Both the position numbers and the translations under genes were made by a program. From JAMQPK01 sp963782595 (lineage in GTDB: Bacteria > Acidobacteriota > Vicinamibacteria > Vicinamibacterales > JAMQPK01), in NCBI GenBank assembly GCA_963782595.1, contig CAWAKJ010000001.1, positions 868,001-932,000 of the forward strand: a stretch of DNA of 64,000 nt. Reading direction: 5' to 3'. Below the pieces are notes generated by a model. The model saw only the letters and a list, made by a program, of their open reading frames with translations, was not told the DNA's origin and did not search any database. Within the stretch, counting starts at the first letter, position 1. The number at the start of each line of letters is the position of its first letter. Positions 25,763-34,738 of this stretch are shown here, in pieces.

Positions 25763-26527
25763 ATGGAGACATTCCGCGACTACGAGCACGCGCGGCCGCG
25801 GGTCGAAGAGTTTTATGAGTTGAACCATACCCGGCAGACCCTGGCATTTGTGATCGACAAGAAACGGGAGTACCTGTCGCTGGACCGAAAGACGATGACG
25901 GTTTGGCAGGCGCTCGACTTTCTCAACACCCTGGTTGACGACAGCGATCCCGACGTCGAGTTCACGCAAATCGAGCATGCGCTGCAGACTGCAGAGGCCA
26001 TCCGCGCGGCCGACCAGCCGCGCTGGTTCATCGCCACCGGCCTGGTCCACGATCTCGGCAAGATCCTGTGTCTTTTCGGCGAGCCGCAATGGGCAGTTGT
26101 CGGCGACACATTCCCCGTCGGGTGCGGCTGGTCTTCCAAGATCGTGTACCACCATTTTTTTCGGGACAATCCAGATGCGCACGTCGCGGCGTATCAGACT
26201 GAGAACGGCATATACGAATCTGGTTGTGGCCTCGACAAGGTTCACATGTCGTGGGGTCACGACGAGTACATCTATCAGGTCGTGAAGGATTGCCTGCCGG
26301 ACGAAGCGCTGTACATGCTGCGCTACCACTCGTTCTACCCCTGGCACAAAGAAGGCGAGTACTCCAACCTGATCAACGACGCGGATCGCAGCATGGTGAA
26401 ATGGGTGCGCGCGTTCAACCGCTTTGATCTCTACTCGAAGGGAGCGTCGCGACCCAACGTAACGGAGCTCATGCCGTACTACCAGACGCTCGCGGACGAG
26501 TTCTTTCCCGACCCCCTGCGCTGGTAA
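25763..26527 (+). CDS. Myo-inositol oxygenase
   Basis: 254 residues from the ATG at 25763, after the GGAGAGGT ribosome site. It matches the MIOX family along its length. Likely di-iron ligands are His72 (EHALQTAEAIR), His96 and Asp97 (GLVHDLGK), His166 (WGHDEYIY), His189 (LRYHSFYPW) and an Asp of NDAD (206-208). Substrate-contact motifs HMSWGHDEY and FNRFDLYSK are conserved. The enzyme oxidises myo-inositol to D-glucuronate with O2 in the cytoplasm. It is best known from eukaryotes and occurs sporadically in bacteria. No inositol transport or glucuronate catabolism genes are adjacent. Symbol left blank because bacterial naming is not uniform. Confidence 0.92.
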   Translation: METFRDYEHARPRVEEFYELNHTRQTLAFVIDKKREYLSLDRKTMTVWQALDFLNTLVDDSDPDVEFTQIEHALQTAEAIRAADQPRWFIATGLVHDLGKILCLFGEPQWAVVGDTFPVGCGWSSKIVYHHFFRDNPDAHVAAYQTENGIYESGCGLDKVHMSWGHDEYIYQVVKDCLPDEALYMLRYHSFYPWHKEGEYSNLINDADRSMVKWVRAFNRFDLYSKGASRPNVTELMPYYQTLADEFFPDPLRW

Positions 26528-26587
26528 GGGCCGTCGTTCTACAATAGCGCCGACGTGAATGGCGGAAGCGAAAGCGGGAGGTCCAGA

Positions 26588-27766
26588 ATGAGCCGATTGT
26601 GCATGGCAATCCTGATGGCCGGAATCATCACTGGCACGACTCTGGTTGCAGGCCAAGGTGCCGCGCCGGTCGCGCCGGCTGCACAGACACCGGCGGCCCA
26701 GCCTGCGGGGCGCGGGAATCGGCCCCCGGCACCCACACGCGATCCGCGCACGCCGGGTTACGTCACCGCCACCAACGCTGTCGAGTTGCCGGACGGCGCG
26801 ATTCCGCCGGTCGATGCGTATGGCAACTTCATCCTTGGTCCCACACACCCTGCGGCAGCGGCGATGACCGTGCAGGACGGCGTGCCTCGCGGGTTGATTC
26901 ACACCTTCACGATGAGCTCGGCCGAGAGCAAGATCTATCCGGGCATCGCTCGGGCCGCCGGCACGCGGGCAGAGGTCGATCCGGCGAATCCCGCGAAGCG
27001 GATTGTCAACAGCGGTCCCGCACCCTACACCCGGCGCGTCGCCGTGTACATCCCCCAGCAATACGTGCCCGGCACCGTCGCGCCGTTCATCGTCGGTGCG
27101 GACGGACCCGACCAGATGCTGTTTACGGCCCTGGATACGCTCATCGCACAAAAGCGTGTTCCCGTGATGATTGCGATCTCGATCGCCAACGGCAGCGGCG
27201 ATGCACAGGGGAGTCAGCGGGGCCTGGAATACGACACGATGTCGGGCCTCTATGCGCAGTTTGTCGAAACCGAAGTGCTGCCGCTTGTGGAGAAGCAGTA
27301 CAACGTGAAGCTCACGAAGGATCCAAACGCCCGCGCGACGATGGGCTGCAGTTCCGGCGGCTCGGCGGCGCTGGCGATGGCGTGGTATCGCACCGATCTC
27401 TATCACCGCGTGCTGACGTATTCGGGCACGTACGTGAATCAGCAGTGGCCGTATAACGCCGAGACACCGGGCGGCGCCTGGGAGTTTCACAGAACGCTGA
27501 TCCCGAAGAGCCCGGTCAAACCCATCCGCCTCTGGCTCCACGTCAGCGACCGGGACAACTTCAGCGAAAGCGACGGGATGCACGACTGGGTGCTCGCCAA
27601 TCAGCACATGGCCAGGGTGCTGGCGGAAAAGCAGTACAAGTACCAGTTCGTCTTTGCGCGCAATGCCGGACACTGCGACCGCGCCGTGAAACAGCAGACG
27701 CTGCCCGCGGCGCTGGAATTTGTGTGGAAGGACTATCCCGTCAGCGGGGTCAGCAGCGCGCGATAG
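26588..27766 (+). CDS. Secreted esterase of the enterochelin-esterase/esterase D family
   Basis: 392 residues from the ATG at 26588, after GGGAGG. A signal peptide (about 1-22, ending VAGQG) and a Pro/Ala-rich stretch (about 25-60) precede the alpha/beta-hydrolase. The nucleophile motif is GCSSGGSAALAMAW (Ser in GxSxGG). An acidic residue in HVSDRDN and a His in RNAGHCDRAV near the C-terminus complete the probable triad. YIPQQYVPGTVAPFIVG is the usual first strand region. Similar acidobacterial and planctomycete proteins are annotated as esterases acting on plant or ferric-siderophore esters, but the substrate here is unknown. The location is probably the periplasm. Confidence 0.82.
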   Translation: MSRLCMAILMAGIITGTTLVAGQGAAPVAPAAQTPAAQPAGRGNRPPAPTRDPRTPGYVTATNAVELPDGAIPPVDAYGNFILGPTHPAAAAMTVQDGVPRGLIHTFTMSSAESKIYPGIARAAGTRAEVDPANPAKRIVNSGPAPYTRRVAVYIPQQYVPGTVAPFIVGADGPDQMLFTALDTLIAQKRVPVMIAISIANGSGDAQGSQRGLEYDTMSGLYAQFVETEVLPLVEKQYNVKLTKDPNARATMGCSSGGSAALAMAWYRTDLYHRVLTYSGTYVNQQWPYNAETPGGAWEFHRTLIPKSPVKPIRLWLHVSDRDNFSESDGMHDWVLANQHMARVLAEKQYKYQFVFARNAGHCDRAVKQQTLPAALEFVWKDYPVSGVSSAR

Positions 27767-27788
27767 ATGTGAGGGCATCATAGACGGC

Positions 27789-28439
27789 ATGTCACCAGCT
27801 CGCGCGTACCGCGCCGGCGAGTCGCTCGAGGACTACTGCCGCGCGTGCAAAACCGATCGCATGCACACAGTCGTGGCGTCCGATCAGGACGGCCAGCCCA
27901 TCCGCGTCGTCTGCGGCTTCTGCAGGAGCGAGCACAACTATCGCGGCGGACCACGAGTCGATGCGCACGGTTCGCAGCGGTCGACTTCCGCGCCCACACC
28001 CACGCCGCGCGGCGGCTCGCGCCCGCAACCCGGGCGCGAGCCATTTCCCGTTGTCAGCGAACGCGAAAGGATCGCACCATCCATGCCTTCTGATGCCTCG
28101 GTCGACTTCGAACTGCTCCTTCGGCGCATCATTCGCGAAGAGTGCGGGATCAGCTCGGTCACGCCGGCAGAGAAATGGCGCGGTGGCACGCTGGCGCTGC
28201 GGCCGGGTACGGCGGGGTTACAAGAAAAGACCTGGCCGATCGAGACCTTTTTTCACAAGATCGTGATGCTGCGAAACCGGCTGCGGTCGCTCGAACAGCA
28301 CGTGAACGCGTCAGACCTGCCGGAGGATGTGAAGGTGAAGCTCCAGGGCTACATCACCGGATGTTACGGATCGATGACGAGCTTCAATGTGCTGTTCGCG
28401 GACGAGGATGACGAGTTCAAAGGCTCGGGAAGTGAATAA
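27789..28439 (+). CDS. Zinc-ribbon conserved hypothetical protein
   Basis: 216 residues from the ATG at 27789; the open frame upstream overlaps the esterase. The N-terminus has two CxxC pairs (YCRACKTDRMHTVV and VVCGFCRSEHNYRGG), a zinc ribbon. A Pro/Arg-rich linker (about 60-100) leads to a helical C-terminal domain (about 108-205, including LLRRIIREECG, WRGGTLALRPG and FFHKIVMLRNRLRSLEQHV). The family seems conserved among acidobacteria but has no known role. The product is cytoplasmic. Its 3' end overlaps the convergent HTH membrane-protein gene by 76 bases. Confidence 0.65.
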   Translation: MSPARAYRAGESLEDYCRACKTDRMHTVVASDQDGQPIRVVCGFCRSEHNYRGGPRVDAHGSQRSTSAPTPTPRGGSRPQPGREPFPVVSERERIAPSMPSDASVDFELLLRRIIREECGISSVTPAEKWRGGTLALRPGTAGLQEKTWPIETFFHKIVMLRNRLRSLEQHVNASDLPEDVKVKLQGYITGCYGSMTSFNVLFADEDDEFKGSGSE

Positions 28440-28948
28440 GCACTTCGAATTTTTCGTACCATCACGGCGAGCGTGTAGTACGTGAGGGCGACCAGCGCGC
28501 ACATGACCGCGAGGTTTACTTGAAGAAATCGCGCGAGCGCCATCGCAACGGCAAAAATCACGCACAACGCCACGGCCGTCGCAGCTCCGCGCATGTTGAG
28601 GAGCGAATGGATCCCGCGTCGATCCTCTGCAAGCGTCAGTCGAAAGGTGCCGCCGGGAACGGGCGTCACGAGACTTCGTGCCGGACTTGTGCCGTTCGAC
28701 GTGTCGCCGGACAGCCAACGAAACTCGAGGACGACCTGTTCGGCAGGTAACCCGACAGCGTCGGCATAGGTGCGGAGATGGGCCCGTCCGAACAGGCCAC
28801 CGGGCCATTTGTCGATGTCGCCGCGCTCGAGCGATATCAGCAGGGACAGTGGAATCTTCGTGGAGTCTGCGATCGTCCGCAGGGCGACGCCGTTGCGCTC
28901 CCTTTCATTCCGCAGACGCTCGCCGAACTCGCGCTGGGCCGTGCTCAT
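28364..28948 (-). CDS. RodZ-like helix-turn-helix membrane protein
   Basis: 194 residues from the ATG at 28948 (MSTAQREFGERLRNERER). The N-terminal domain (about 5-78) is an XRE/RodZ-type helix-turn-helix with GVALRTIADSTKIPLSLLIS and the RodZ-like FGRAHLRTYADAVGL. After a linker, two membrane helices (about 120-140 and 144-163) follow and the protein ends in a short polar tail. Classical RodZ has one membrane helix and a periplasmic domain, both unlike this. It could be a divergent cytoskeletal adaptor or a membrane-bound regulator. The 3' end overlaps the convergent zinc-ribbon gene. Confidence 0.65.
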   Translation of the reverse strand: MSTAQREFGERLRNERERNGVALRTIADSTKIPLSLLISLERGDIDKWPGGLFGRAHLRTYADAVGLPAEQVVLEFRWLSGDTSNGTSPARSLVTPVPGGTFRLTLAEDRRGIHSLLNMRGAATAVALCVIFAVAMALARFLQVNLAVMCALVALTYYTLAVMVRKIRSAYSLPEPLNSSSSSANSTLKLVIDP

Positions 28949-29198
28949 GGTCGATTGCCGGCCTGCCACCGCCGGCTAACGGCACCGAGCGTGTACAGCA
29001 CGAAGCGAGTTGGTGGCGCCGACACCAATATTCTGCAACACGCGGCTGGGCTTCTGGGGGAGAGGCTCACGACGCCAATTGTCAGCGCTAACCATATTCC
29101 GTCGTGCAGCCGGGTGCAACAGGTTTGATGGCATGGCGTTGCGAGATTGGCGTCGCTTGACGGCAGGAAGCCGGACGCACAAAATCCGGGGTGCTCAG

Positions 29199-30500
29199 AT
29201 GCACGGTCGAACGCTCTTCGCTCTCGCCCTCTATCTAACTGTGTGTGGCGGCGTCTGGGCAGCCCTCGACGCGCAGCGCGCCGGGTCGTTTATGGGATCG
29301 CCTGAGGATCCGGCAATCAGGTATTCAAGTACGCCGCTGAAGAACGCCGTCGTCGACGCGAACAGGAAGCTGCAAGAGGGAACCATTCAGCTCACCTACG
29401 AGGGCCGCGGCGGATTCCTGAGGTCGGCGCTCGATGCGCTCGAGATTCCGGTTGACTCGCAGTTGCTGGTCTTTTCGCGCGACAGCCTGCAGGGAAAGCT
29501 CATCAACGAACAGAATCCCCGTGCGCTCTATTTCAGCGATCGCGTCGCGCTCGGCTGGGTGCGTGATGGGGACTTTATCGAGGTCACCGCTCACGACGAA
29601 TCCGCTGGCGTGGTGTTTTACACGCTCGAACAGCGCTCCGGCCCGCCGACGAGACCGCCCCAGTTCATCCGGACGTTCCGGTGCCTGGGATGTCACTCGA
29701 CGGGCGATACGCTCGGCGTGCCCGGTCTGCTGATGTTCAGCACAACGTTGACCGATCAGTCTCTGGGCCCAGGCTTTCCACGCCGCATCGATCACACCGA
29801 TGCCATGGCCCGACGATTTGGAGGCTGGTTCGTGACCGGCACGACCGGTTCGACGGCGCACATGGGGAACACCGTCGCCGGGCTTGCCGCCCGAGCTGGT
29901 CGCGAACTCCAGTCGACAGAGGGGCTGTTCGATGCGGATGGCTATCGCACGCTGTCGAGCGACATCGTTGCCCATCTGGTGTTCACGCACCAGGCAGGGA
30001 TGACGAACCTTCTGACGCGGGCTGGTTGGGAGGCGCGCGCCGCGGATCCGTCGTTGCATCCGCCATTCACGTCCAGCCCTGAAGAAAGCGCTCGCGTGGC
30101 CAGCATGATGTTCGGCATCGCGAGCGAGGTCGTGGATTACTTGTTGTTCATCGACGAAACGAAGCTGACCGACCGTGTCCGGGGCGCGTCGGGCTTCGCC
30201 GAGCGGTTCTCGTCGATCGGGCCCCGCGACCGAAAGGGGCGCTCACTGCGGCAGCTCGATTTGAATCGGCGCCTGATGAAGTACCCCTGCAGCTTTTTGA
30301 TCTACTCGCCGGCTTTCGACGCATTGCCAAGTGGCGCCAAGGACCCGATCTATCGTCGGCTCTGGGAAGTCCTCTCGGGACAGGAACGCGCCGAACGCTA
30401 CCGGTCGGCGCTGTCGCTGGCAGACCGTCAGTCGATCGTCGAAATCCTGCGAGACACCAAGAAGGACCTCCCTACGTATTTTCAGAATGTGATCAGGTAG
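29199..30500 (+). CDS. Secreted c-type-heme protein, unknown function
   Basis: 433 residues from the ATG at 29199, which starts a signal peptide (MHGRTLFALALYLTVCGG). One heme-binding motif, RCLGCH, sits mid-protein at about residue 165. Before it lies a region containing SPEDPAIRYSSTPLKNAV and SLQGKLINEQNPRALYFSD, which recurs in similar acidobacterial and planctomycete proteins of unknown function. The C-terminal half is helical and contains many Arg, Ser and Asp residues. No second CxxCH is present, so it is not a di-heme peroxidase. The next gene starts 24 bases later and encodes a barrel-like protein, so an operon is likely. Periplasmic. Confidence 0.7.
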   Translation: MHGRTLFALALYLTVCGGVWAALDAQRAGSFMGSPEDPAIRYSSTPLKNAVVDANRKLQEGTIQLTYEGRGGFLRSALDALEIPVDSQLLVFSRDSLQGKLINEQNPRALYFSDRVALGWVRDGDFIEVTAHDESAGVVFYTLEQRSGPPTRPPQFIRTFRCLGCHSTGDTLGVPGLLMFSTTLTDQSLGPGFPRRIDHTDAMARRFGGWFVTGTTGSTAHMGNTVAGLAARAGRELQSTEGLFDADGYRTLSSDIVAHLVFTHQAGMTNLLTRAGWEARAADPSLHPPFTSSPEESARVASMMFGIASEVVDYLLFIDETKLTDRVRGASGFAERFSSIGPRDRKGRSLRQLDLNRRLMKYPCSFLIYSPAFDALPSGAKDPIYRRLWEVLSGQERAERYRSALSLADRQSIVEILRDTKKDLPTYFQNVIR

Positions 30501-30524
30501 AGAATCAGCAGTATCGTTGCAGAA

Positions 30525-31358
30525 GTGAAATCAATTCAGGCGATCCTCACCGCAATCATCTTGTCGGGTACTCCGGCGTACGCGCAGGTGTCGTTCGACA
30601 GGCTGCGCGACCGCGGCCCCGGTATTCCGACGTCGCTCTTCGGCACCTACGTCGAGTCGGGGCAGCTGATTGTCTACCCGTTCTTCGAGTACTACAGGGA
30701 CAACAATCTCGAATACGAGCCGTTCGAGCTGGGACACATCGACCGCACAGAGTTTCGCGGGCGTTACAGGGCGAGCGAAGGACTCATCTTCGTGGGCTAC
30801 GGCATTTCGGAACGGCTCGCGGTCGAGTTCGAGATCGCCGGCATCTCCGCATCGCTGCAGAAGTCGCCCTTCGATGCATCGACACTGCCCGCGAGGCTCG
30901 AACAATCCGGTCTCGGAGACGTAGAAGGTCAGCTTCGCTGGCTGTGGCGGAAGGAAACGGACACCCGCCCCGAGCTGTTCAGCTATTTCGAGACCGTGAT
31001 TCCATCGCAGGAAGTGAACTCTCTCATCGGCACGTCAGAATGGGAGTTCAAGCTTGGCTTCGGAGTCATTCGCGGGATGCGATGGGGCACCGTCACTGCT
31101 CGTGCGGCAGTGGGCAGCAGTGGCGGAACAGTGGAACCTGGTGAATACGCCGTCGAATACCTGAGGCGGCTTTCGAACCGGCTGCGGGTGTTCGGAGGCA
31201 TCGAAGGGAGCCAGGATGAGGTTGAGCTCATCACCGAGGCCCAGGTGTTCTTCGCGCGAAATATCTACATGAAGCTGAACAATGCATTCGGCCTGACGTC
31301 AAAAGCGCCGGACTGGGCACCCGAAATCGGCGTGGTGTTCAAGTTCGACGTCCGCTAG
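30525..31358 (+). CDS. Putative outer-membrane beta-barrel protein
   Basis: 277 residues from a GTG start, with a signal peptide ending at AYAQ (about residue 21). The mature part alternates short hydrophobic strands with polar turns (QLIVYPFFEYYRDNN, EGLIFVGYGISERLAVEFEI, FKLGFGVIRGMRWGTVTARA). It ends with GVVFKFDVR, consistent with an outer-membrane barrel, although the last residue is not aromatic. It follows the c-heme gene by 24 bases. No family is recognised. A role as porin or surface partner for the heme protein is only inferred from proximity. Confidence 0.6.
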   Translation: MKSIQAILTAIILSGTPAYAQVSFDRLRDRGPGIPTSLFGTYVESGQLIVYPFFEYYRDNNLEYEPFELGHIDRTEFRGRYRASEGLIFVGYGISERLAVEFEIAGISASLQKSPFDASTLPARLEQSGLGDVEGQLRWLWRKETDTRPELFSYFETVIPSQEVNSLIGTSEWEFKLGFGVIRGMRWGTVTARAAVGSSGGTVEPGEYAVEYLRRLSNRLRVFGGIEGSQDEVELITEAQVFFARNIYMKLNNAFGLTSKAPDWAPEIGVVFKFDVR

Positions 31359-31370
31359 ACCAGCGCCGGG

Positions 31371-31397
31371 TACGTAGTGTCCGGCTTCAGCCGGACC
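31371..31397 (+). repeat. REP-like element, copy C (core only)
   Basis: TACGTAGTGTCCGGCTTCAG followed by CCGGACC; the stem GTCCGGCT/AGCCGGAC spans 31379-31396 with loop TC in place of TT. It lies 12 bases after the stop of the barrel gene, in the orientation of that gene, and fills most of the 40-bp gap to the convergent PQQ gene. Confidence 0.8.
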
Positions 31398-31398
31398 G

Positions 31399-32973
31399 TC
31401 ACCGGCGCTCGAGCACATACCCGAACGCATAGACGGTGCCGTCGTGTGTGCCGGCATGAACCTGGCTGTTGCTGGCCCAGATATTCGCCGGTGGCACCCA
31501 CGACGTCATCGTCTTGCCGCTGTTCCATAACTCGCGACCCGTTCGCGAGTCGAATGCATACAGCACCGCCGCTCCCTGGGGCCGGCCGCTCGCGGCGGCA
31601 AAGACAACGTCGTTCACGACGATGGGCGCCGTGGGCACCGCAAGGTCACGTGACGTCCAGCCCTGTTGAAGCGATACCTTGCTGCCGTCCTGCACGATCC
31701 TGAACGCGATGATGGCGCGCGAGCTGGGCACGAGCAGCCACGGGGTGCCCGCAGGCTGCTCGAATGCCGCAAGCGCATCGGGCGCGACATTGCCGGCGAG
31801 CGATTCCGACGAGAAGAACGGTGTTGCGTGATTGGTTCCACCGAGCGCAGCGGCGTCGAGAAGGAAGATGCGCCCATCGCGCGTCGCGACGGCGACGATC
31901 TCGCGACCGGCAACGCTGACGACGACGGGTGTCGTCACAAACTCGGTCGCCGCACTCGAGAACCAGTCGGTTGGCTGTAGCGTCTTGGAATCGAGCGCGA
32001 CGATCGCGTTTGCATATCCTCCCGCGCTCGGCGTGCCCGGGCCGACTGCCACGAGAATCAGGCCGCTCGCCGTGAATGCGAGATTGCCGACCGGGCTGCC
32101 GCCGTTCGTTTTCCACGAGCTGACGGTCTTTTTCTGTGCGTCCAGCGTGATCGCCCACACACCATTGGCGGCACCGCCGCATTCGTTGCTCGTACTGGTG
32201 TACAACACGTCTCCGATCGCCGTGAGATCCGAATAGCGCGCATTCGGAGGGAGAAATGGCACCGGCCCTTGCACATCGATGCCAGAGCTCTGCCCGAGCG
32301 TGTGCAGCGTGCCTGCGCTCGAGACGACGTAGACAGGTCCCGCGTACCGGCCGGCTTGAACACCGCCACCGCCACGAGCGGCCGGGATGGGCGACAGCCC
32401 GCGCAAACCGGCGCCTCCATCACGACGGGCAATCTCCATCGGAACGCCCTCGCCGGACAGCCCGATGCCGCCGCGGTATCCGCTGCGAGCAGGAGCCGGT
32501 GCAGGTAGCTGCAACGGCTCACGAACCAGACTGACGACGCGGCCGGCGGCACCGGTGATCCCTCCCGGACATCGAGGCGTCGGCGCCGGAAGCTGTGCAT
32601 CGAAGCGACGGTGCCACACGGGAAATCCCGTGTCGTTGTCGACGGCGAACACGTTGTTCGACACGCCGGTCACGAACGATGCGGGCGTAAAGCCAATGAG
32701 CCCGTTCATCGTGACGCCCTGATTGAGAGAGGCCGCCTGACGAGGCGCATTCGCCAGTTTCTCGCGCCACAGAAACTCGAATCCCGGTTTCGAGAGGTTC
32801 TCGGCCGAGATGTTGGGATCCAGCCGAAGCCACGCGGTGCGTTGCGGATCGGCACTGGTGGCGGGCCAGTCGAAGCCGACGTTGCGTCCCTGGGCCCAGC
32901 CAACCGCGCTCGCGAGCGCGCAAATCACAGCGAGCGAATACTTGCGAGCATGACGCATCATCGGATTCCTCAC
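31399..32973 (-). CDS. Secreted PQQ-type beta-propeller protein (paralog 2)
   Basis: 524 residues with a signal peptide (about 1-27, AVGWAQG). Propeller blades are marked by repeated W-motif-like units such as VFAVDNDTGFPVWHRRFDA, VLYAFDSRTGRELWNSG and GTVYAFGYVLERR at the C-terminus. A Gly/Ala/Arg-rich insertion (about 165-205) interrupts one blade. The PQQ/Ca ligands of true quinoprotein dehydrogenases are not clearly present, so enzymatic activity is uncertain. It overlaps the stop of the upstream paralog by 4 bases and is therefore translationally coupled to it. Periplasmic. Confidence 0.8.
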   Translation of the reverse strand: MRNPMMRHARKYSLAVICALASAVGWAQGRNVGFDWPATSADPQRTAWLRLDPNISAENLSKPGFEFLWREKLANAPRQAASLNQGVTMNGLIGFTPASFVTGVSNNVFAVDNDTGFPVWHRRFDAQLPAPTPRCPGGITGAAGRVVSLVREPLQLPAPAPARSGYRGGIGLSGEGVPMEIARRDGGAGLRGLSPIPAARGGGGVQAGRYAGPVYVVSSAGTLHTLGQSSGIDVQGPVPFLPPNARYSDLTAIGDVLYTSTSNECGGAANGVWAITLDAQKKTVSSWKTNGGSPVGNLAFTASGLILVAVGPGTPSAGGYANAIVALDSKTLQPTDWFSSAATEFVTTPVVVSVAGREIVAVATRDGRIFLLDAAALGGTNHATPFFSSESLAGNVAPDALAAFEQPAGTPWLLVPSSRAIIAFRIVQDGSKVSLQQGWTSRDLAVPTAPIVVNDVVFAAASGRPQGAAVLYAFDSRTGRELWNSGKTMTSWVPPANIWASNSQVHAGTHDGTVYAFGYVLERR

Positions 32974-34541
32974 TGCTTTACTCCGAAGGCGTAAATCATG
33001 CCGTCGAATGTCGTGATGAACGCGCGGCCGTTCGCGACGGTCAGGCCGCTGTAATGACTCCAGCCGGCGATCTCGTTGCCGCTATTCCAGAGCTCACGTC
33101 CCGTCAATGCGTCGAGCGCATAGAGCGTGGCGCGACGGGATCCCGGAATCCGCCGGTCGATGCCAGTGCTGAGGGCTCCGCCGATCTGGGGGCCGGCCGG
33201 GTCGTCGAACGCGCGGTCCGGAACAATCTGTGACGCGTCTTCGCCGCTGCCGTAGGTGAAGATGACGCCGTTGGCGACGATCGCATGTTCGGCCAGGTCC
33301 ATGTCTCTCGAGAGCCATTGAGGAACGAGCTGCCACTTGCCGTCCCGTTCTTCGAGCGTGTAGGCCGCGACGCCGCCGTTCACGGGACGTGCATGCTCCA
33401 CCGGTGCCATGAACGTGCGGCTGACCGGTCCGTAGAACGGCACGACGACCCATTGACGTCCTTTGGCATCCTGCCAGGCGGCCATTGCGCCCCAGATGCC
33501 CTTGCCGTCGAACGCCTGCGCGTCGTTGCAGAGCAGCGGCGTCGTTTGCAACGTGGTGCGGTTGTCCGATCCGCCAAGGTCGTCACGGTCGAGCAGCCAC
33601 AGGCGGCATTCCTTGCTCGTCGCCACGAGAAATTTGCGTCCTCGATAGTCGAACGACATCGGCGAGACGTTCAGGTCGAGGTCGCGCCGGTACAGCCAGT
33701 TGGCGTTCGGCGGCGCAAAGTAGTCGACAAACTGTAACTGTTTGTTGGCATCCAGCTTCGCGGCCACGAGTGCGGTACCCAGGCTGTTTGTTTCGGCGAC
33801 GAACGGCGCATCGCCGGTGCCCATGAAGACGCGGCCTTCCGGATCGACGGCGACGCCACGCCGGCCCCACATGCCGCCTCCGGCCGGTGCAAACACGCTC
33901 GACTTCCTGGTGGCGAGATCGTAGGAGAGGAACGCGTTGGTATTGCCCCCGCATCCCTGAGCCGTGGACGTATAGATGACGCCGTTGAACAGGTTCAACG
34001 CATACGGCTTGCCGTTGGGCCCGGCGAATTTCTCCGGTGGCGCGACATCGCCGCCCGTGGCGACGTCGAGCGTATGAAGACGGCCATCCCACGACAGCGC
34101 GTACATCGTGTACTTGCCTTTGGTCGGTGTGGTCGTGATGAGCGGTGCCGCAGTCTGGCCGCCCGGGCACAACACGCTGCCCACGCCGGTCGTGACCGAA
34201 GGGTAGATGCTGTCGAATTTCTTTTCCCAAATCATCTCACCCGTCGCGACGTCGATCGCGTACAGCTGGTCCGAAATACCGGCAAACACCGCCAGCTCGC
34301 GCGCACCGCGGGGCGTCGTGACGCCGGAGACGGTGACCGGCGCAAACAGGTTGTGCATCTGCCGCGGAGTGCTGTTGATCTTGGTCTTCCACAGCAGCTT
34401 CATGGAGCCGACGTTGGCGGTCGTGAAGATCCTTTCGTTCTTCAGCCAGCCGGTACGTCCGTTGTCGACGCCTTCGGTCAGGTAGTCCTCAGCGGAGAGG
34501 GACACGCCGGCGACGAGCACGAGAGCGAGGAACCATCTCAT
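32970..34541 (-). CDS. Secreted PQQ-type beta-propeller protein (paralog 1)
   Basis: 523 residues with a signal peptide (MRWFLALVLVAGVSLSAE). Blade motifs include LYAIDVATGEMIWEKKFDS, LHTLDVATGGDVAPPEKF and LYALDALTGRELWNSGNEIA. It is similar in length and C-terminal blades to the next gene (GRELWNSG shared, ending MIYAFGVKQ), which points to an ancient duplication. Three Cys residues are scattered in the propeller. The protein may bind a quinone cofactor or only act as a scaffold. It is the first gene of a two-gene operon and lies downstream of the TonB receptor on the same strand, separated by a strong hairpin. Confidence 0.82.
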   Translation of the reverse strand: MRWFLALVLVAGVSLSAEDYLTEGVDNGRTGWLKNERIFTTANVGSMKLLWKTKINSTPRQMHNLFAPVTVSGVTTPRGARELAVFAGISDQLYAIDVATGEMIWEKKFDSIYPSVTTGVGSVLCPGGQTAAPLITTTPTKGKYTMYALSWDGRLHTLDVATGGDVAPPEKFAGPNGKPYALNLFNGVIYTSTAQGCGGNTNAFLSYDLATRKSSVFAPAGGGMWGRRGVAVDPEGRVFMGTGDAPFVAETNSLGTALVAAKLDANKQLQFVDYFAPPNANWLYRRDLDLNVSPMSFDYRGRKFLVATSKECRLWLLDRDDLGGSDNRTTLQTTPLLCNDAQAFDGKGIWGAMAAWQDAKGRQWVVVPFYGPVSRTFMAPVEHARPVNGGVAAYTLEERDGKWQLVPQWLSRDMDLAEHAIVANGVIFTYGSGEDASQIVPDRAFDDPAGPQIGGALSTGIDRRIPGSRRATLYALDALTGRELWNSGNEIAGWSHYSGLTVANGRAFITTFDGMIYAFGVKQ

Positions 34542-34690
34542 TTTTGCAACCTCAGCGGTGCGTAGGGTAGGGAGCCGTCTGGCTAAGTGTCAAGAAAAGT
34601 ATAGTCGGCCTCCGAACCAGGCCATGCCTCTGGACTGCCGGCGCCCGCTTAGGTAGTTGATGGATGCCCTTGAAGGCGGACAGGAATACG

Positions 34691-34723
34691 AAACAGGAGA
34701 TAAGGATCTCTTATCTCCTGTTT
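34691..34723. terminator. Perfect 14-bp hairpin downstream of the TonB receptor gene
   Basis: AAACAGGAGATAAG (34691-34704) and CTTATCTCCTGTTT (34710-34723) are perfect inverted repeats around a 5-base loop. The site is 15 bases after the stop of the minus-strand TonB-receptor gene. The A/T ends of the arms suit bidirectional termination. Confidence 0.6.
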
Positions 34724-34738
34724 GCCTTCTCTCCGCGA

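Noticed and set aside
25637..27790. 717-codon open frame antisense to myo-inositol oxygenase and the esterase
   Set aside because: Arg/His/Asp-rich low-quality translation with no domain, opposite two genes with clear families; a GC-rich shadow.
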